A stretch of DNA of 20,781 nucleotides, taken from positions 1 through 20,781 of the forward strand of contig DATKYV010000221.1 in assembly GCA_035528275.1 (NCBI GenBank), written 5' to 3'. Under the pieces are notes generated by a model. The model was not told where the DNA came from. It made no database searches and saw only the letters and a program-made list of their open reading frames with translations. Shown piece after piece: positions 1 to 7,158 of the stretch. Within the stretch, counting starts at the first letter, position 1. Each line of letters starts with the position of its first letter. Made by a program: the position numbers and the translations under genes. This DNA comes from DATKYV01 sp035528275. Lineage in GTDB: Bacteria; Acidobacteriota; Terriglobia; UBA7540.

Positions 1-132
1 GGAAAGAAGTCGTCGAGCCTGGTGGGTCATTCCGCGGGAAAGTTTCGTCGGGTGTCAACGGTTTGTGAAAACTCCGCTTGGGGGCGGGCCCATGCCGCCA
101 GGGATCACTGGCTCGAAACGCAACAAAAGGTT
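1..132. other. Window edge, no gene assigned
   Basis: This stretch lies beyond the stop of the minus-strand glycosyltransferase. A minus-strand ATG at 30-28 opens a frame that runs ten codons off the window edge, preceded by a TTGACA hexamer around 54-59, but there is no clear -10 box or ribosome binding site. It could be the start of the next minus-strand gene; the sequence is too short to judge. Confidence 0.3.
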
Positions 133-906
133 TCAGGAGGCCCGCGCCCGCTCCGCTTGGCTTACGGCTCTGGAGGCATCGGCCGCCTCCCAGACTTCCA
201 GCACCGCTTCGTAGTCGATGCGGTTTTTCTTCATCCAGCGCACCGCATAGACGTCTGAGAGACCCTTCACCATTCTTCCCCACGTGCCGTACTTCGTCTT
301 GCCGCGCAGGCGCGGACGATGGGCGACCGGCGCCTGGGTGACGCGATAGCCGCGCATCTTGAGCAGCGTGGGAAGGAAACGGTGCAGGCCGTGATACAGC
401 TCCAGCCGCTCCAGGCACTCGCGCCGATAGGCTTTGAGCGTGCAGCCCGTGTCAATGATGTCGTCGCCCGTCGCCCAATTGCGGAAACCGTTGCCGATGC
501 GCGAAGACAGGCGCTTCCACCAGCTATCCTTCCGGCGCGTTCGGACGCCAGAGACGCAGTCCCAGTCTTCCAGCATGCCCACCAGCCGGGGGATTTCGGC
601 CGGGTCGTTCTGCAAGTCGCCGTCGAGCGTGACCACCGCGCGGCCTCGCGCCAATCGGAACCCGGCGGCCAACGCCGCCGATTGTCCGAGGTTGTGCCGG
701 AAGCGCGCGATGCGAATCCGCGCCTCGGTCTTCTGCGCGTCCTTGAGCTTTTGGAAAGTAGAATCCGTACTCCCATCATCGACGAAAAGCATTTCGACGC
801 CGCCCGAGAATTCCGCCAGGGCGGAGCGCAGTTGCTCGACCAACGGACCCACGTTCTCCGCTTCGTTGTATACGGGAATCACGACGCTGAGGGATGGGTT
901 TTCCAC
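133..906 (-). CDS. Family 2 glycosyltransferase, DPM1/polyprenyl-phosphate type
   Basis: A 257-residue GT-A fold glycosyltransferase. The N-terminus has the typical VVIPVYNEAENV start of GT2 enzymes, DDGSTD at residues 43-48 (nucleotide-sugar binding) and DGDLQNDP at 95-102 (metal-binding DxD region). The late TKYG segment is typical of dolichol/undecaprenyl-phosphate mannosyl- or glucosyltransferases. There are no membrane segments, so it resembles the soluble DPM1 form rather than the ArnC/GtrB form with C-terminal helices. The likely reaction is transfer of a hexose from a nucleotide sugar to a polyprenyl phosphate at the inner membrane, supplying a cell-surface glycan pathway; the actual sugar cannot be told. 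The start is a GTG at 906 with no good ribosome binding site. No ATG lies upstream in frame, so GTG is the best choice but uncertain. Confidence 0.88.
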   Translation of the reverse strand: MENPSLSVVIPVYNEAENVGPLVEQLRSALAEFSGGVEMLFVDDGSTDSTFQKLKDAQKTEARIRIARFRHNLGQSAALAAGFRLARGRAVVTLDGDLQNDPAEIPRLVGMLEDWDCVSGVRTRRKDSWWKRLSSRIGNGFRNWATGDDIIDTGCTLKAYRRECLERLELYHGLHRFLPTLLKMRGYRVTQAPVAHRPRLRGKTKYGTWGRMVKGLSDVYAVRWMKKNRIDYEAVLEVWEAADASRAVSQAERARAS

Positions 907-1391
907 GGGATGCGTTTTCTCGAACCTCAGACCCCAAGTGGCCTGAGTTTTCCTCAGGCGAGACTCGTCGTTTTCAAAGCCCGCCGGACCTCGGCCCCCA
1001 CGGTCACGGAAAGCACCATGTAAGAAACTCCCAAACGGCGGCCGGGCAGGTCATTCTAACACGGTCGCGCGCCTGCTCGCTCGGTCCTGGCGCCGCCACG
1101 CCTTTCCCGCAAATGCTGGCACGAATTGCACTTCTACGCGCAGCCCATCCGGGAACCCCCGTGGCCCGAAAAATGCACGGGGTACCACCGGCAAGCGCGT
1201 CAACGCCCCGCGGGCGAGACCTTAGCCGGTTCGAGCACACAGGCCCGGCGGGCCCTCCCTCGCCCGACGGGGCGTGACAAATACCGGGGCTACAGCGACC
1301 CCCCTTGAGCTGGGACGTACATCCCCGCAGGCTGGACATGAATCCTAATTCCAGAGTAACCTTGGTCAAGATTCGTGTCGGGAGGCAAGTC
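907..1391. other. Intergenic region, divergent spacer
   Basis: This is the 485-base spacer between the divergent glycosyltransferase and BON-lipoprotein genes. It contains a small inverted repeat at 950-967 (CCTGAG/CTCAGG around TTTTC) and no convincing protein-coding frame. Both promoters should lie here, but I see no clean -35/-10 pair. The long minus-strand frame across 1004-1480 runs into the lipoprotein gene and looks like noise. Confidence 0.5.
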
Positions 1392-2459
1392 ATGGATAGA
1401 ACAGCTTCGAGGGTCGGAATCCTGTTGTTACTCAGCACGCTGGTCATCGGCTCGTGCAACTTCTTGCAGGTGGCCAACAAGCCGGACGATCAGGCCATCA
1501 CTTCGGACGTTCAGGCGAACTTGTTTGCGGATCCCGTGCTGAAGACGCGCGATATCCGAGTGACCTCGGAAAGCGGAGTGGTCACGCTCAGTGGCAGCGT
1601 GGGAACGGACCTTGAGAAAGCCGCGGCCGTGCGCCTGGCGGGAAAAGTCAAGGGCGTGAGCCAGGTCGTGGATCAGCTCGAGGTCCAGACAGCCGTCGCT
1701 GAGGCTAGCACCGAGCCCGCCACCGAGGCTCCCGCCCAGGACGTCTTCACCGCCAAGGCTCTGCCGCCGGCGACGAAGACTCCGCGAACCAAGACTTACC
1801 GAAACGCTGCTCCCGAACCGAGCGCCGCACCTGCGGCGATGACTCCGGGCCCGGCTGAGACGGCCCATGCCTCCGAGCCGGCGCCTCCGCCGGCGTCCAC
1901 GCCTGTGGCCGAGCCACCCCCTCCGCCCCAACCGCAGACATTTACCATTCCCGCCGGAACCGTGGTCACGGTGCGGATGGTCGACGCCATCGATTCTTCC
2001 CGGCACCGCCCGGGTGAGGAGTTCGCCGCCACCGTCGACGCTCCGATTGCCGTCGGCGAGCGGGTGATTATTCCCCGCGGCTCGGACGCGCGCGTGCGCC
2101 TAATCGAATCCCAGAGCGCAGGCCGAATTAAGGGCCAGTCGGAGCTGCAAGTCGAGCTGGTGGGCGTGGCCGTCGACAATATGACCTACGCCGTTGAGAC
2201 CAGCGTGGTGGAGAAGAAGGGTGCTTCGGAAGGCAAGCGAACCGCCGCCACGGTGGGCGGTGGCGCGGTGCTTGGCGGGCTGATCGGGGCAGTCGCCGGC
2301 AAAGGAAAAGGCGCGGCCATCGGCGCCGCCGTGGGGGCGGGCGCCGGCACGGCCGTCGGGGCAGCCACCAAGGGCCAGCAGGTGAATATCCCCTCGGAGG
2401 CCAAGCTCGATTTCACCCTCAAGGTTCCTCTTTCGGTGACCAAGTACCCTGCGGAATGA
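1392..2459 (+). CDS. BON-domain lipoprotein with glycine-zipper C-terminus
   Basis: A 355-residue envelope protein. Residues 1-22 form a lipoprotein signal with hydrophobic GILLLLSTLVIGS before Cys22, so it is probably lipid-anchored. A BON domain follows at about 30-97 (PDDQAITSDVQANLF through VVTLSGSVGTDLEKAAAV), a phospholipid-binding fold found in OsmY-like proteins. A long Pro/Ala-rich linker (about 100-195) leads to a beta-rich domain and a glycine zipper near 282-326 (GGGAVLGGLIGAVAG pattern), which usually inserts in or oligomerises on membranes. I chose ATG 1392 over an upstream in-frame start at 1305 because GGGAGG lies seven bases before it and the signal peptide then starts correctly. 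A strong terminator directly follows the stop. The role is likely envelope maintenance or stress; nothing more specific is visible. Confidence 0.85.
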   Translation: MDRTASRVGILLLLSTLVIGSCNFLQVANKPDDQAITSDVQANLFADPVLKTRDIRVTSESGVVTLSGSVGTDLEKAAAVRLAGKVKGVSQVVDQLEVQTAVAEASTEPATEAPAQDVFTAKALPPATKTPRTKTYRNAAPEPSAAPAAMTPGPAETAHASEPAPPPASTPVAEPPPPPQPQTFTIPAGTVVTVRMVDAIDSSRHRPGEEFAATVDAPIAVGERVIIPRGSDARVRLIESQSAGRIKGQSELQVELVGVAVDNMTYAVETSVVEKKGASEGKRTAATVGGGAVLGGLIGAVAGKGKGAAIGAAVGAGAGTAVGAATKGQQVNIPSEAKLDFTLKVPLSVTKYPAE

Positions 2460-2495
2460 AGAAAGGAGGGCCCCAACGGCCCTCCTTTCTTACCC
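2459..2495. terminator. Strong bidirectional intrinsic terminator
   Basis: There is a perfect 14-bp stem: AAGAAAGGAGGGCC at 2459-2472 and its complement at 2478-2491, with a CCAAC loop. The arms end in a T run on either strand, so it can stop transcription of both the BON-lipoprotein gene and the convergent osmC gene. The left arm overlaps the lipoprotein stop codon. Confidence 0.9.
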
Positions 2496-2550
2496 CTAGC
2501 TCCCCGCACAGGAACGGCGCTGGCCGCGGGAACGAATTGCGCAAAATCAG

Positions 2551-2976
2551 CTAAACGAGCTTCGCTTTCAAGCTGATCTGCGTGCCGGCAAGCGCCTTGG
2601 AGACTGGACAGCCCTTCTTGGCTCCCTCGGCGTGTTCCTGGAAGGTCTTATCATCGATCCCGGGGATCTGCGCCTCGCTCTCCAACTCGATGCGCGTGAT
2701 GGCGAAACCCTCTCCAACCTTTTCCAGATGGACGGCGGCCGTGGTGTGAATTCGCGTGGGTGTGAAACCGGCTTTGCCCAACCCGGCCGAAAGCGCCATG
2801 GAGAAACACCCGGCGTGGGCGGCGGCGATGAGTTCCTCCGGGTTCGTCCCTTGCCCGCTTTCAAACCGGGAAGGAAATGAATAGCTGCCTTCGAATGCGC
2901 CGCTTCCCAGCTTCATCGTGCCCTGGCCTTTGAGAAGATCCCCTTTCCACTCAGCTTCGGATTTGCGAACTGCCAT
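2551..2976 (-). CDS. osmC: OsmC-type peroxiredoxin
   Basis: A 141-residue OsmC, close in length to E. coli OsmC (143 aa) and similar along its length. It is a thiol peroxidase that reduces organic hydroperoxides in the cytoplasm. The two reactive cysteines are Cys57 in HAGCFSMALS and Cys123 in KGCPVSKAL; Arg37 and Glu48 (GTNPEELI) fit the active-site network. The GTNPEELIAAAHAGCFSMALS and GFTPT segments identify the OsmC subgroup rather than Ohr. The start at 2976 is preceded by AAAGGAG at ideal spacing, so the longer frame to 3045 is not needed. It converges with the BON-lipoprotein gene at the terminator. OsmC is stress-induced in other bacteria, but no regulatory site is obvious in the roughly 200 bases upstream. 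Confidence 0.95.
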   Translation of the reverse strand: MAVRKSEAEWKGDLLKGQGTMKLGSGAFEGSYSFPSRFESGQGTNPEELIAAAHAGCFSMALSAGLGKAGFTPTRIHTTAAVHLEKVGEGFAITRIELESEAQIPGIDDKTFQEHAEGAKKGCPVSKALAGTQISLKAKLV

Positions 2977-3172
2977 GTGAATACGCTCCTTTGAGAGATT
3001 TAAGATCGCGCCGCCCCAGCGCGGTCTTCCGGAGTAAAGACGCAAAGGCCCGCGCGGCCCTCACACGGGGCGGCGAAAACCTGGTTTGATGCCGAAGTCC
3101 CCTGAACCTGCAAACATCCACTGTAACCCGGAATTGGTGTTTTGTGAACAACGTAAGGAAGCCGGTGGTGGG

Positions 3173-3799
3173 CTAAATCTGTGTTGCTGAATCTTGGGGA
3201 AACAACAAATCCCGAAGGACTGGCTTGAACTCGCCGGGAATTGATACGTATCGCGTAGGAATGCCTGCGGGTCCCTCATCTCTTTGGATGACCAATCCAG
3301 CCCCCTTACACGAAACGATGGCCTGCCATATCGACTCGGATGTCATTCCATGGATGACGATATTTTTTTCTGCTATTTCGCCAATCGGCAAAAGATACCC
3401 TAGCAATCCTCGGCCTTCGTTCGTTACGGCCCCAAGACCTTGTTTGACGCGTTGCTCAAGGTGACTCTCATAAGGTTTCTTGCGCAAGACCGTGTTCTCG
3501 TCGTGCAGCCGCTTGATCTGGGCTCCCCGCTCCCTATCAAGCTCTACCGGAGAATTGACCGCAAACCACGCAAGGGCCACAACGAGAAAAGCGATGTACG
3601 GCAAGCTCGCAATGCCGAAGCTACGCCAAGCCAATTCGCGAGGTATCATCCCGTAATGGATTTGGAGCGCAAGAGCGGCAATGACATAGGCCATTGCCAA
3701 GATCACGCGCGTCCACGTAAACGGCCAAACTCGTTTCCATACTTGACCAATGAAACGGCGATAGTAAGAAAAGAAGGTCGGTTCGGCTTCGCCTGCCAT
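3173..3799 (-). CDS. Hypothetical two-helix membrane protein with coiled coil
   Basis: A 208-residue protein of unknown function. Two hydrophobic helices are visible, at about residues 30-50 (VILAMAYVIAALALQ) and 60-80 (FGIASLPYIAFLVVALAWF). They are followed by a charged, probably coiled-coil stretch (DRERGAQIKRLHDENTVLR) and a soluble C-terminal domain of about 100 residues. I do not recognise the C-terminal domain. Base composition is visibly lower in G+C (about half) than in neighbouring genes, with codons such as TAT, ATA and CAA common, which suggests recent acquisition. The start ATG at 3799 lies only eight bases after a TATAAT, so the message may be leaderless. A nested inverted-repeat element lies about 55 bases upstream. 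Confidence 0.75.
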   Translation of the reverse strand: MAGEAEPTFFSYYRRFIGQVWKRVWPFTWTRVILAMAYVIAALALQIHYGMIPRELAWRSFGIASLPYIAFLVVALAWFAVNSPVELDRERGAQIKRLHDENTVLRKKPYESHLEQRVKQGLGAVTNEGRGLLGYLLPIGEIAEKNIVIHGMTSESIWQAIVSCKGAGLVIQRDEGPAGIPTRYVSIPGEFKPVLRDLLFPQDSATQI

Positions 3800-3807
3800 G
3801 AGGCGCG

Positions 3808-3837
3808 ATTATACACACCCACGGCCGAGCTAGCCAA
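3808..3837 (-). promoter_or_regulatory. Candidate promoter, near-leaderless transcript
   Basis: On the minus strand a perfect TATAAT (3813-3808) is preceded, with an 18-base spacer, by TTGGCT (3837-3832). The expected start point falls within a few bases of the ATG at 3799, and no ribosome binding site is visible before that ATG. Confidence 0.45.
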
Positions 3838-3854
3838 ACGGTATGCTCTGCCCT

Positions 3855-3952
3855 GGTAGTGGGCCATTTTGATGTAGAGGGGGCTTTAGGCCGTCCGTCA
3901 ATTGACGGACGAGATCACCTCGGCTCTACACTTTGCAAAATGGCCCACTACC
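3855..3952. repeat. Nested inverted-repeat element, MITE-like
   Basis: Outer arms are a perfect 17-bp inverted repeat: GGTAGTGGGCCATTTTG at 3855-3871 and its complement at 3936-3952. Inside, TGTAGAG (3873-3879) pairs with CTCTACA (3924-3930). At the centre is a perfect 20-bp palindrome (3892-3911, core GTCCGTCAATTGACGGAC). The whole 98 bp can fold as one long cruciform or hairpin. No coding capacity and no clear target-site duplication are visible. It may be a miniature transposable element, a remnant of insertion-sequence ends, or a paired structure used as a terminator or regulator. The TGT...ACA ends of the second arm pair recall insertion-sequence termini, but I cannot assign a family. 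Confidence 0.75.
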
Positions 3953-4058
3953 GGTAGCCGAAAACACCCCTTGTCTACGCCTCCGGGCTGGACGCTCCGC
4001 GGGGAACGGAGTAAGCTCCCCCTGCCCTTAACAGACTCTCGACTTCAGGAGAGATGCC

Positions 4059-5528
4059 ATGAGTGACGATCCCCATTCGCATTCCCACGGTCATTCGCAC
4101 ACGCATTCGGAAAAAGGAGGTGTCTCCCGACGCAAGCTTTTCCAGGCCGCCGCGGCCTTCACGCCGCTCGGTCTGATCGGCTCTTCGGGCGCCGACCCGC
4201 TGCTGGCGCGCGCTTCGGACGGCGCGACGCTGGGGGTTGTGGGGCAGCCGCGGCCGGATTCGATGATTTGGAAATCGCTGCGCGAGCACGCGGCGCGCAT
4301 GACGATCTTCGACACCCACGAGCACCTCTGGCACGAAGACGCGCGCTTGGCGAAGAAGGTGGATTTCTTCCTCCTGTTTTCTCACTACACCAACAGCGAC
4401 TTGATCTCCGCCGGCATGCCCGCCCAAGCCGTTCAAGACCTTCAGAACCCGGAGATTCCGCTCGAGAAGCGCTGGAAGGATTTCGCGCCCTACTGGCCCT
4501 TCACGCGCACCACCGGCTATGGCCGCTGCATGCTGATCGCGGCGCGCGACCTGTTTGGAGTCGAAGACATCAACGAGCAAACCTATCGCACCCTTTCCGA
4601 GCGCATCTCGGCCGCCAACCGTCCCGGCTGGTTCGAGACCGTTCTGAAGGAGAAAGCACGCATCGAGCTCTCCGTCCTCGACGACCTCACCACCATGCGC
4701 GGTGAGCCTCTCAAACCAGAGCCCAAGTTCTTCAAGATTGTGACGCGACTCGACTATATCGTGACCGCAAAGAGCCAGAACGACCTCGACCACATCGAGA
4801 AAGTGACGGGCACGGCCGTCAGTAACCTGGCGGATCTCGAAAAGGCCCTGGCACGCGCCATCGAGAAAGGCCTGCGCGAGGGATTGGCGGGTATCAAGAC
4901 GGGGCTCGCCTACGAGCGCACGCTGCATTTTGAAAAGGTTTCACGCCCGGACGCGGAACGGGTCTTTGAGAAACTGTTTGCCGGGAGCCCTTCGCAATCC
5001 CTGAGCCCGGCGGAGCGCAAGCCCCTGGAGGACTACCTCGTGCATAAGCTCATCCAGCAGGCCGCCGAACATCATCTGCCCGTCCAGATCCATACCGGAC
5101 TGCAGGCGGGTAACACCAACCACATCGCCTGGACGAATCCCTCGCACCTGAGCGATTTGCTGAACGAGTACCCGCAAGTTCGCTTCGACCTTTTTCACGG
5201 CGGTTATCCCTACGGGGGTGAGTTCGCGACACTGGCCAAGAACCTGCCCAACGTCTATCCCGACCTCTGCTGGCTGCACATCATCGCCCCGGGCGTGGCC
5301 AAGCGCGCCTTGCACGAGTTGATCGAAACCGTTCCCGCCAACAAAATCCTGGGATACGGCGGCGACTTCTTCCACGTGGAGGGTGCCTACGGCCACGCGC
5401 AAATGGCCCGCGCCGTCACCGCCGAGGTGCTCGCCGAGAAGGTCGAACGAGGATATCTGAAAGACCACGAAGCCGCCGGCTTGATGGAACGAATCCTCCA
5501 CCAGAACGGTAAGGAGCTGTTTTCTTGA
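4059..5528 (+). CDS. Tat-exported amidohydrolase (amidohydrolase_2 family)
   Basis: A 489-residue metal-dependent hydrolase of the amidohydrolase superfamily. Metal-ligand candidates are His87 and His89 (DTHEHLW), His345 (QIHTGLQ), His380 (LFHGGYP) and Asp436 (GYGGDFFH), arranged as in Amidohydrolase_2/uronate-isomerase-like TIM barrels. The N-terminus has a Tat-type signal: Arg24-Arg25 in SRRKLF followed by a hydrophobic stretch, so the enzyme is probably exported folded. Ahead of the Tat motif residues 6-16 alternate histidine with Ser/Gly/Thr, six histidines in all. AGGAGAG sits just before ATG 4059. The substrate is unknown; decarboxylase, lactonase and isomerase activities all occur in this superfamily. 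It appears to be transcribed alone. Confidence 0.85.
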   Translation: MSDDPHSHSHGHSHTHSEKGGVSRRKLFQAAAAFTPLGLIGSSGADPLLARASDGATLGVVGQPRPDSMIWKSLREHAARMTIFDTHEHLWHEDARLAKKVDFFLLFSHYTNSDLISAGMPAQAVQDLQNPEIPLEKRWKDFAPYWPFTRTTGYGRCMLIAARDLFGVEDINEQTYRTLSERISAANRPGWFETVLKEKARIELSVLDDLTTMRGEPLKPEPKFFKIVTRLDYIVTAKSQNDLDHIEKVTGTAVSNLADLEKALARAIEKGLREGLAGIKTGLAYERTLHFEKVSRPDAERVFEKLFAGSPSQSLSPAERKPLEDYLVHKLIQQAAEHHLPVQIHTGLQAGNTNHIAWTNPSHLSDLLNEYPQVRFDLFHGGYPYGGEFATLAKNLPNVYPDLCWLHIIAPGVAKRALHELIETVPANKILGYGGDFFHVEGAYGHAQMARAVTAEVLAEKVERGYLKDHEAAGLMERILHQNGKELFS

Positions 5529-5976
5529 TCTCCGGGTCTCGCGGACAGGGGAGGGACCTCCCCGGCACCAGAAGGCGTGGGGAAGCCTCTTGACGCGGCT
5601 TGCGAATTGTGCTAGCCTACTACCTGGGCTAGCACCGATGGAAATCCGCCGGGTCCAATCCGCCGCTACTCTTCAGCTCGATCAAGTGCCACAACTCGCG
5701 GCGACGACAAAAAAATGATTGTTTGATTTTGGCCGAACGAAGCCCGTATGTTATTGAAAATAAAGGGTCGGGTTGCGAGATGGGTCAAACGAAGCCGGAA
5801 TCTCATTCATTCAAAACAACTTAGTTCAAAATCCCGGAATGTTGTTAAAAACAAAGCCTTTAGGCTGATTCTCCGACGCGTGAATCCTTGCCGGCTCGCA
5901 TGTTCAGCCCGCTTGGACGCAGCCGGGTTCCTCATGCGAACCCGCCTACGTCTCGGCCCCAGTTCAGAGAACCTGC
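5529..5976. other. Intergenic region with hairpins and an AT-rich patch
   Basis: A 448-base gap between convergent genes. It contains a hairpin at 5548-5563 (GGGGAG/CTCCCC, loop GGAC) that may end the amidohydrolase transcript. A larger inverted repeat lies at 5609-5635, followed by an AT-richer patch at 5700-5870 with a diverged short repeat (5743-5765 and 5833-5856). An 83-codon plus-strand frame from 5748 lacks a ribosome binding site and any recognisable domain, and is not called. Confidence 0.5.
5609..5635. promoter_or_regulatory. 9-bp inverted repeat containing the TAGGCTAG motif
   Basis: GTGCTAGCC (5609-5617) and GGCTAGCAC (5627-5635) are perfect complements around a 9-base spacer. 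Read on the minus strand, the site contains CAGGTAG followed by TAGGCTAG, resembling the CAGGTAGGCTAG sites at 6805 and 7701. A weak promoter-like TTGACG lies just upstream at 5590-5595. It may be an operator or a small hairpin. Confidence 0.45.
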
Positions 5977-6543
5977 CTACTCCGATTCGCTGTCTTTGAT
6001 ATCTTGCTTGGCCTGTTTGTTGGCCTTTTTGGCTTCCGCCTTGGCCTTGACCTGCGGCTTCAGTTCGTGAATCGCCTTCCCCAATTTCTCGGCGTCCGGG
6101 CCCGTCATCTTCGCTTTCAGATCCTCGAACGGGATTCCCAGGTTTTTCGAGACGTGAACGGCGGCCACGAATTGCCCCAGATTCTTGAAGCCCGCGGCGG
6201 CATCCTGAACGTTCGTGCCCTCCGACAGCAGCGTCTCGAGCCGTGAGGACAGCTTGGTATTCTGCGCGAGCAGATCGCCGACTGATTTGCTCCCTCCCAT
6301 CGTGGAAGTGGTCCGGCCGTGATCCGTGCCGGACATCCGTCCCCCCCGATCCATCCCCGATGAGCCGTGCGTGTCCATGCCACCGCGACCCATGCCCGCC
6401 GCGCCCGGGCCCGTTGAGCGGGCGCCGGCTCCGCCTCCCATCGCGCCTCCGCGGCCACCTCCGCCACGCTGCGCGGCAAAGGACGCTCCCGCGAGGCTGA
6501 AAAACACCGCAAGCACCGTCCATGAGACAACCCAGCGTTTCAT
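5977..6543 (-). CDS. Secreted Gly/Ala-rich hypothetical protein
   Basis: A 188-residue exported protein of unknown function. It begins with a clear Sec signal peptide (MKRWVVSWTVLAVFFSLAGASFA, residues 1-23). A low-complexity segment of about 55 residues rich in Gly, Met and Arg follows (GGGGRGG, GMDRGGRMSG). The C-terminal helical domain (about 85-170, from KSVGDLLAQNTKLSSRLETLL to GKAIHELKPQ) contains a region like those in other acidobacterial and proteobacterial secreted proteins with the GxDxEKLGKAI pattern, and ends in a Lys/Ala-rich tail. The start at 6543 is set by GGAGGAG seven bases upstream; the ATG at 6549 is too close to that site. No partner gene is adjacent. Confidence 0.75.
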   Translation of the reverse strand: MKRWVVSWTVLAVFFSLAGASFAAQRGGGGRGGAMGGGAGARSTGPGAAGMGRGGMDTHGSSGMDRGGRMSGTDHGRTTSTMGGSKSVGDLLAQNTKLSSRLETLLSEGTNVQDAAAGFKNLGQFVAAVHVSKNLGIPFEDLKAKMTGPDAEKLGKAIHELKPQVKAKAEAKKANKQAKQDIKDSESE

Positions 6544-6929
6544 CTGCATTCTCCTCCTCGCACTTTCTGCCCACAGGGTGGACATAGGCAAGTGCACGGG
6601 AATCAAGCTGTTTCAATACATTTTGCTACACCGCCCCACACCCCGAGCGGCTCGTGCATTTCGATGCGACGCACGTCCCCGGGGGTTGTTCCTTACCCTA
6701 ACGTCCCGGGGGTGAGGAGATTACAGGCCGATGACGGAGCGTTGCGAGGCGTTCGAGCGCGGCCCGGAACGCCTGGGGTGGTCGGCCCCATTCGGGAATA
6801 CAATCAGGTAGGCTAGCCGCCGGGCCTGCCGGCAGCGCCAAGAGTTGGGGGAACTGGCGCTCGGGAAATGCTGGAAGCGCGGCGCGAGAGCATCTGCCTT
6901 CAACCTGAGGGGAAAAGGAGATTTCAAAT
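6544..6929. other. Divergent intergenic region with direct repeats
   Basis: A 386-base spacer. It holds two imperfect direct repeats, ACGTCCCCGGGGGT at 6671-6684 and ACGTCCCGGGGGT at 6702-6714, each partly palindromic. A CAGGTAGGCTAG motif lies at 6805-6816, just after a TACAAT hexamer (6799-6804) that could be a -10 box but lacks a good -35. Frames in this region on either strand look non-coding. Confidence 0.4.
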
Positions 6930-7136
6930 ATGGGTCGACCAAAACCTAGTGTAGAAGCGATGGTCCGCAAAGCCTTCGGACTGCTGCTGGAAATGCGCGC
7001 GCATCCGCAGGCGCACCGCTTGCTTCTCCTGGCGATCGGCTTTCTGGAGACGCTGAGCCGCGCAACGGATGGGGAAGCCGCACCGGTGGTTGTGGCCGTG
7101 CAAGCCGTCCGCATCCGGGACACCAGGGCAACCTAG
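6930..7136 (+). CDS. Small hypothetical protein, 68 aa
   Basis: A 68-residue protein that I do not recognise. The start is supported by AAGGAG nine bases before ATG 6930. The N-terminal GRPKPS recalls the basic heads of small DNA- or RNA-associated proteins. The remainder is predicted helical and hydrophobic in the middle (FGLLLEMRAHPQ, RLLLLAIGFLETL) without a clear membrane span. Its TAG stop lies inside the left arm of an inverted repeat shared with the convergent regulator gene at 7154. The upstream copy of CAGGTAGGCTAG links it to the same putative regulator. A longer antisense frame (6698-7123) is Ser/Arg-rich and looks like a shadow. Confidence 0.55.
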   Translation: MGRPKPSVEAMVRKAFGLLLEMRAHPQAHRLLLLAIGFLETLSRATDGEAAPVVVAVQAVRIRDTRAT

Positions 7137-7158
7137 GCGTCTTGCCTCTCGGCCTAGG
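7132..7158. terminator. Inverted repeat between convergent genes, holding both stop codons
   Basis: CCTAGGC at 7132-7138 pairs with GCCTAGG at 7152-7158 around a 13-base loop. The TAG stop of the plus gene and the TAG stop of the minus gene each lie within one arm. There is no long T tract, so termination would be weak; an alternative role as a protein-binding site cannot be excluded. Confidence 0.4.

Noticed and set aside
955..1020. 21-codon minus-strand frame (ATG at 1020) upstream of the glycosyltransferase, a possible leader peptide
   Set aside because: GGGAG precedes it, but there is no codon bias, attenuator or regulatory amino-acid run to support it.
1004..1480. 158-codon minus-strand frame
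   Set aside because: It overlaps the start of the BON-lipoprotein gene and has Cys/Arg-rich, shadow-like composition.
6698..7123. 141-codon minus-strand frame over the 68-aa gene
   Set aside because: Ser/Arg/Ala-rich composition and no ribosome binding site; the plus-strand gene has AAGGAG.
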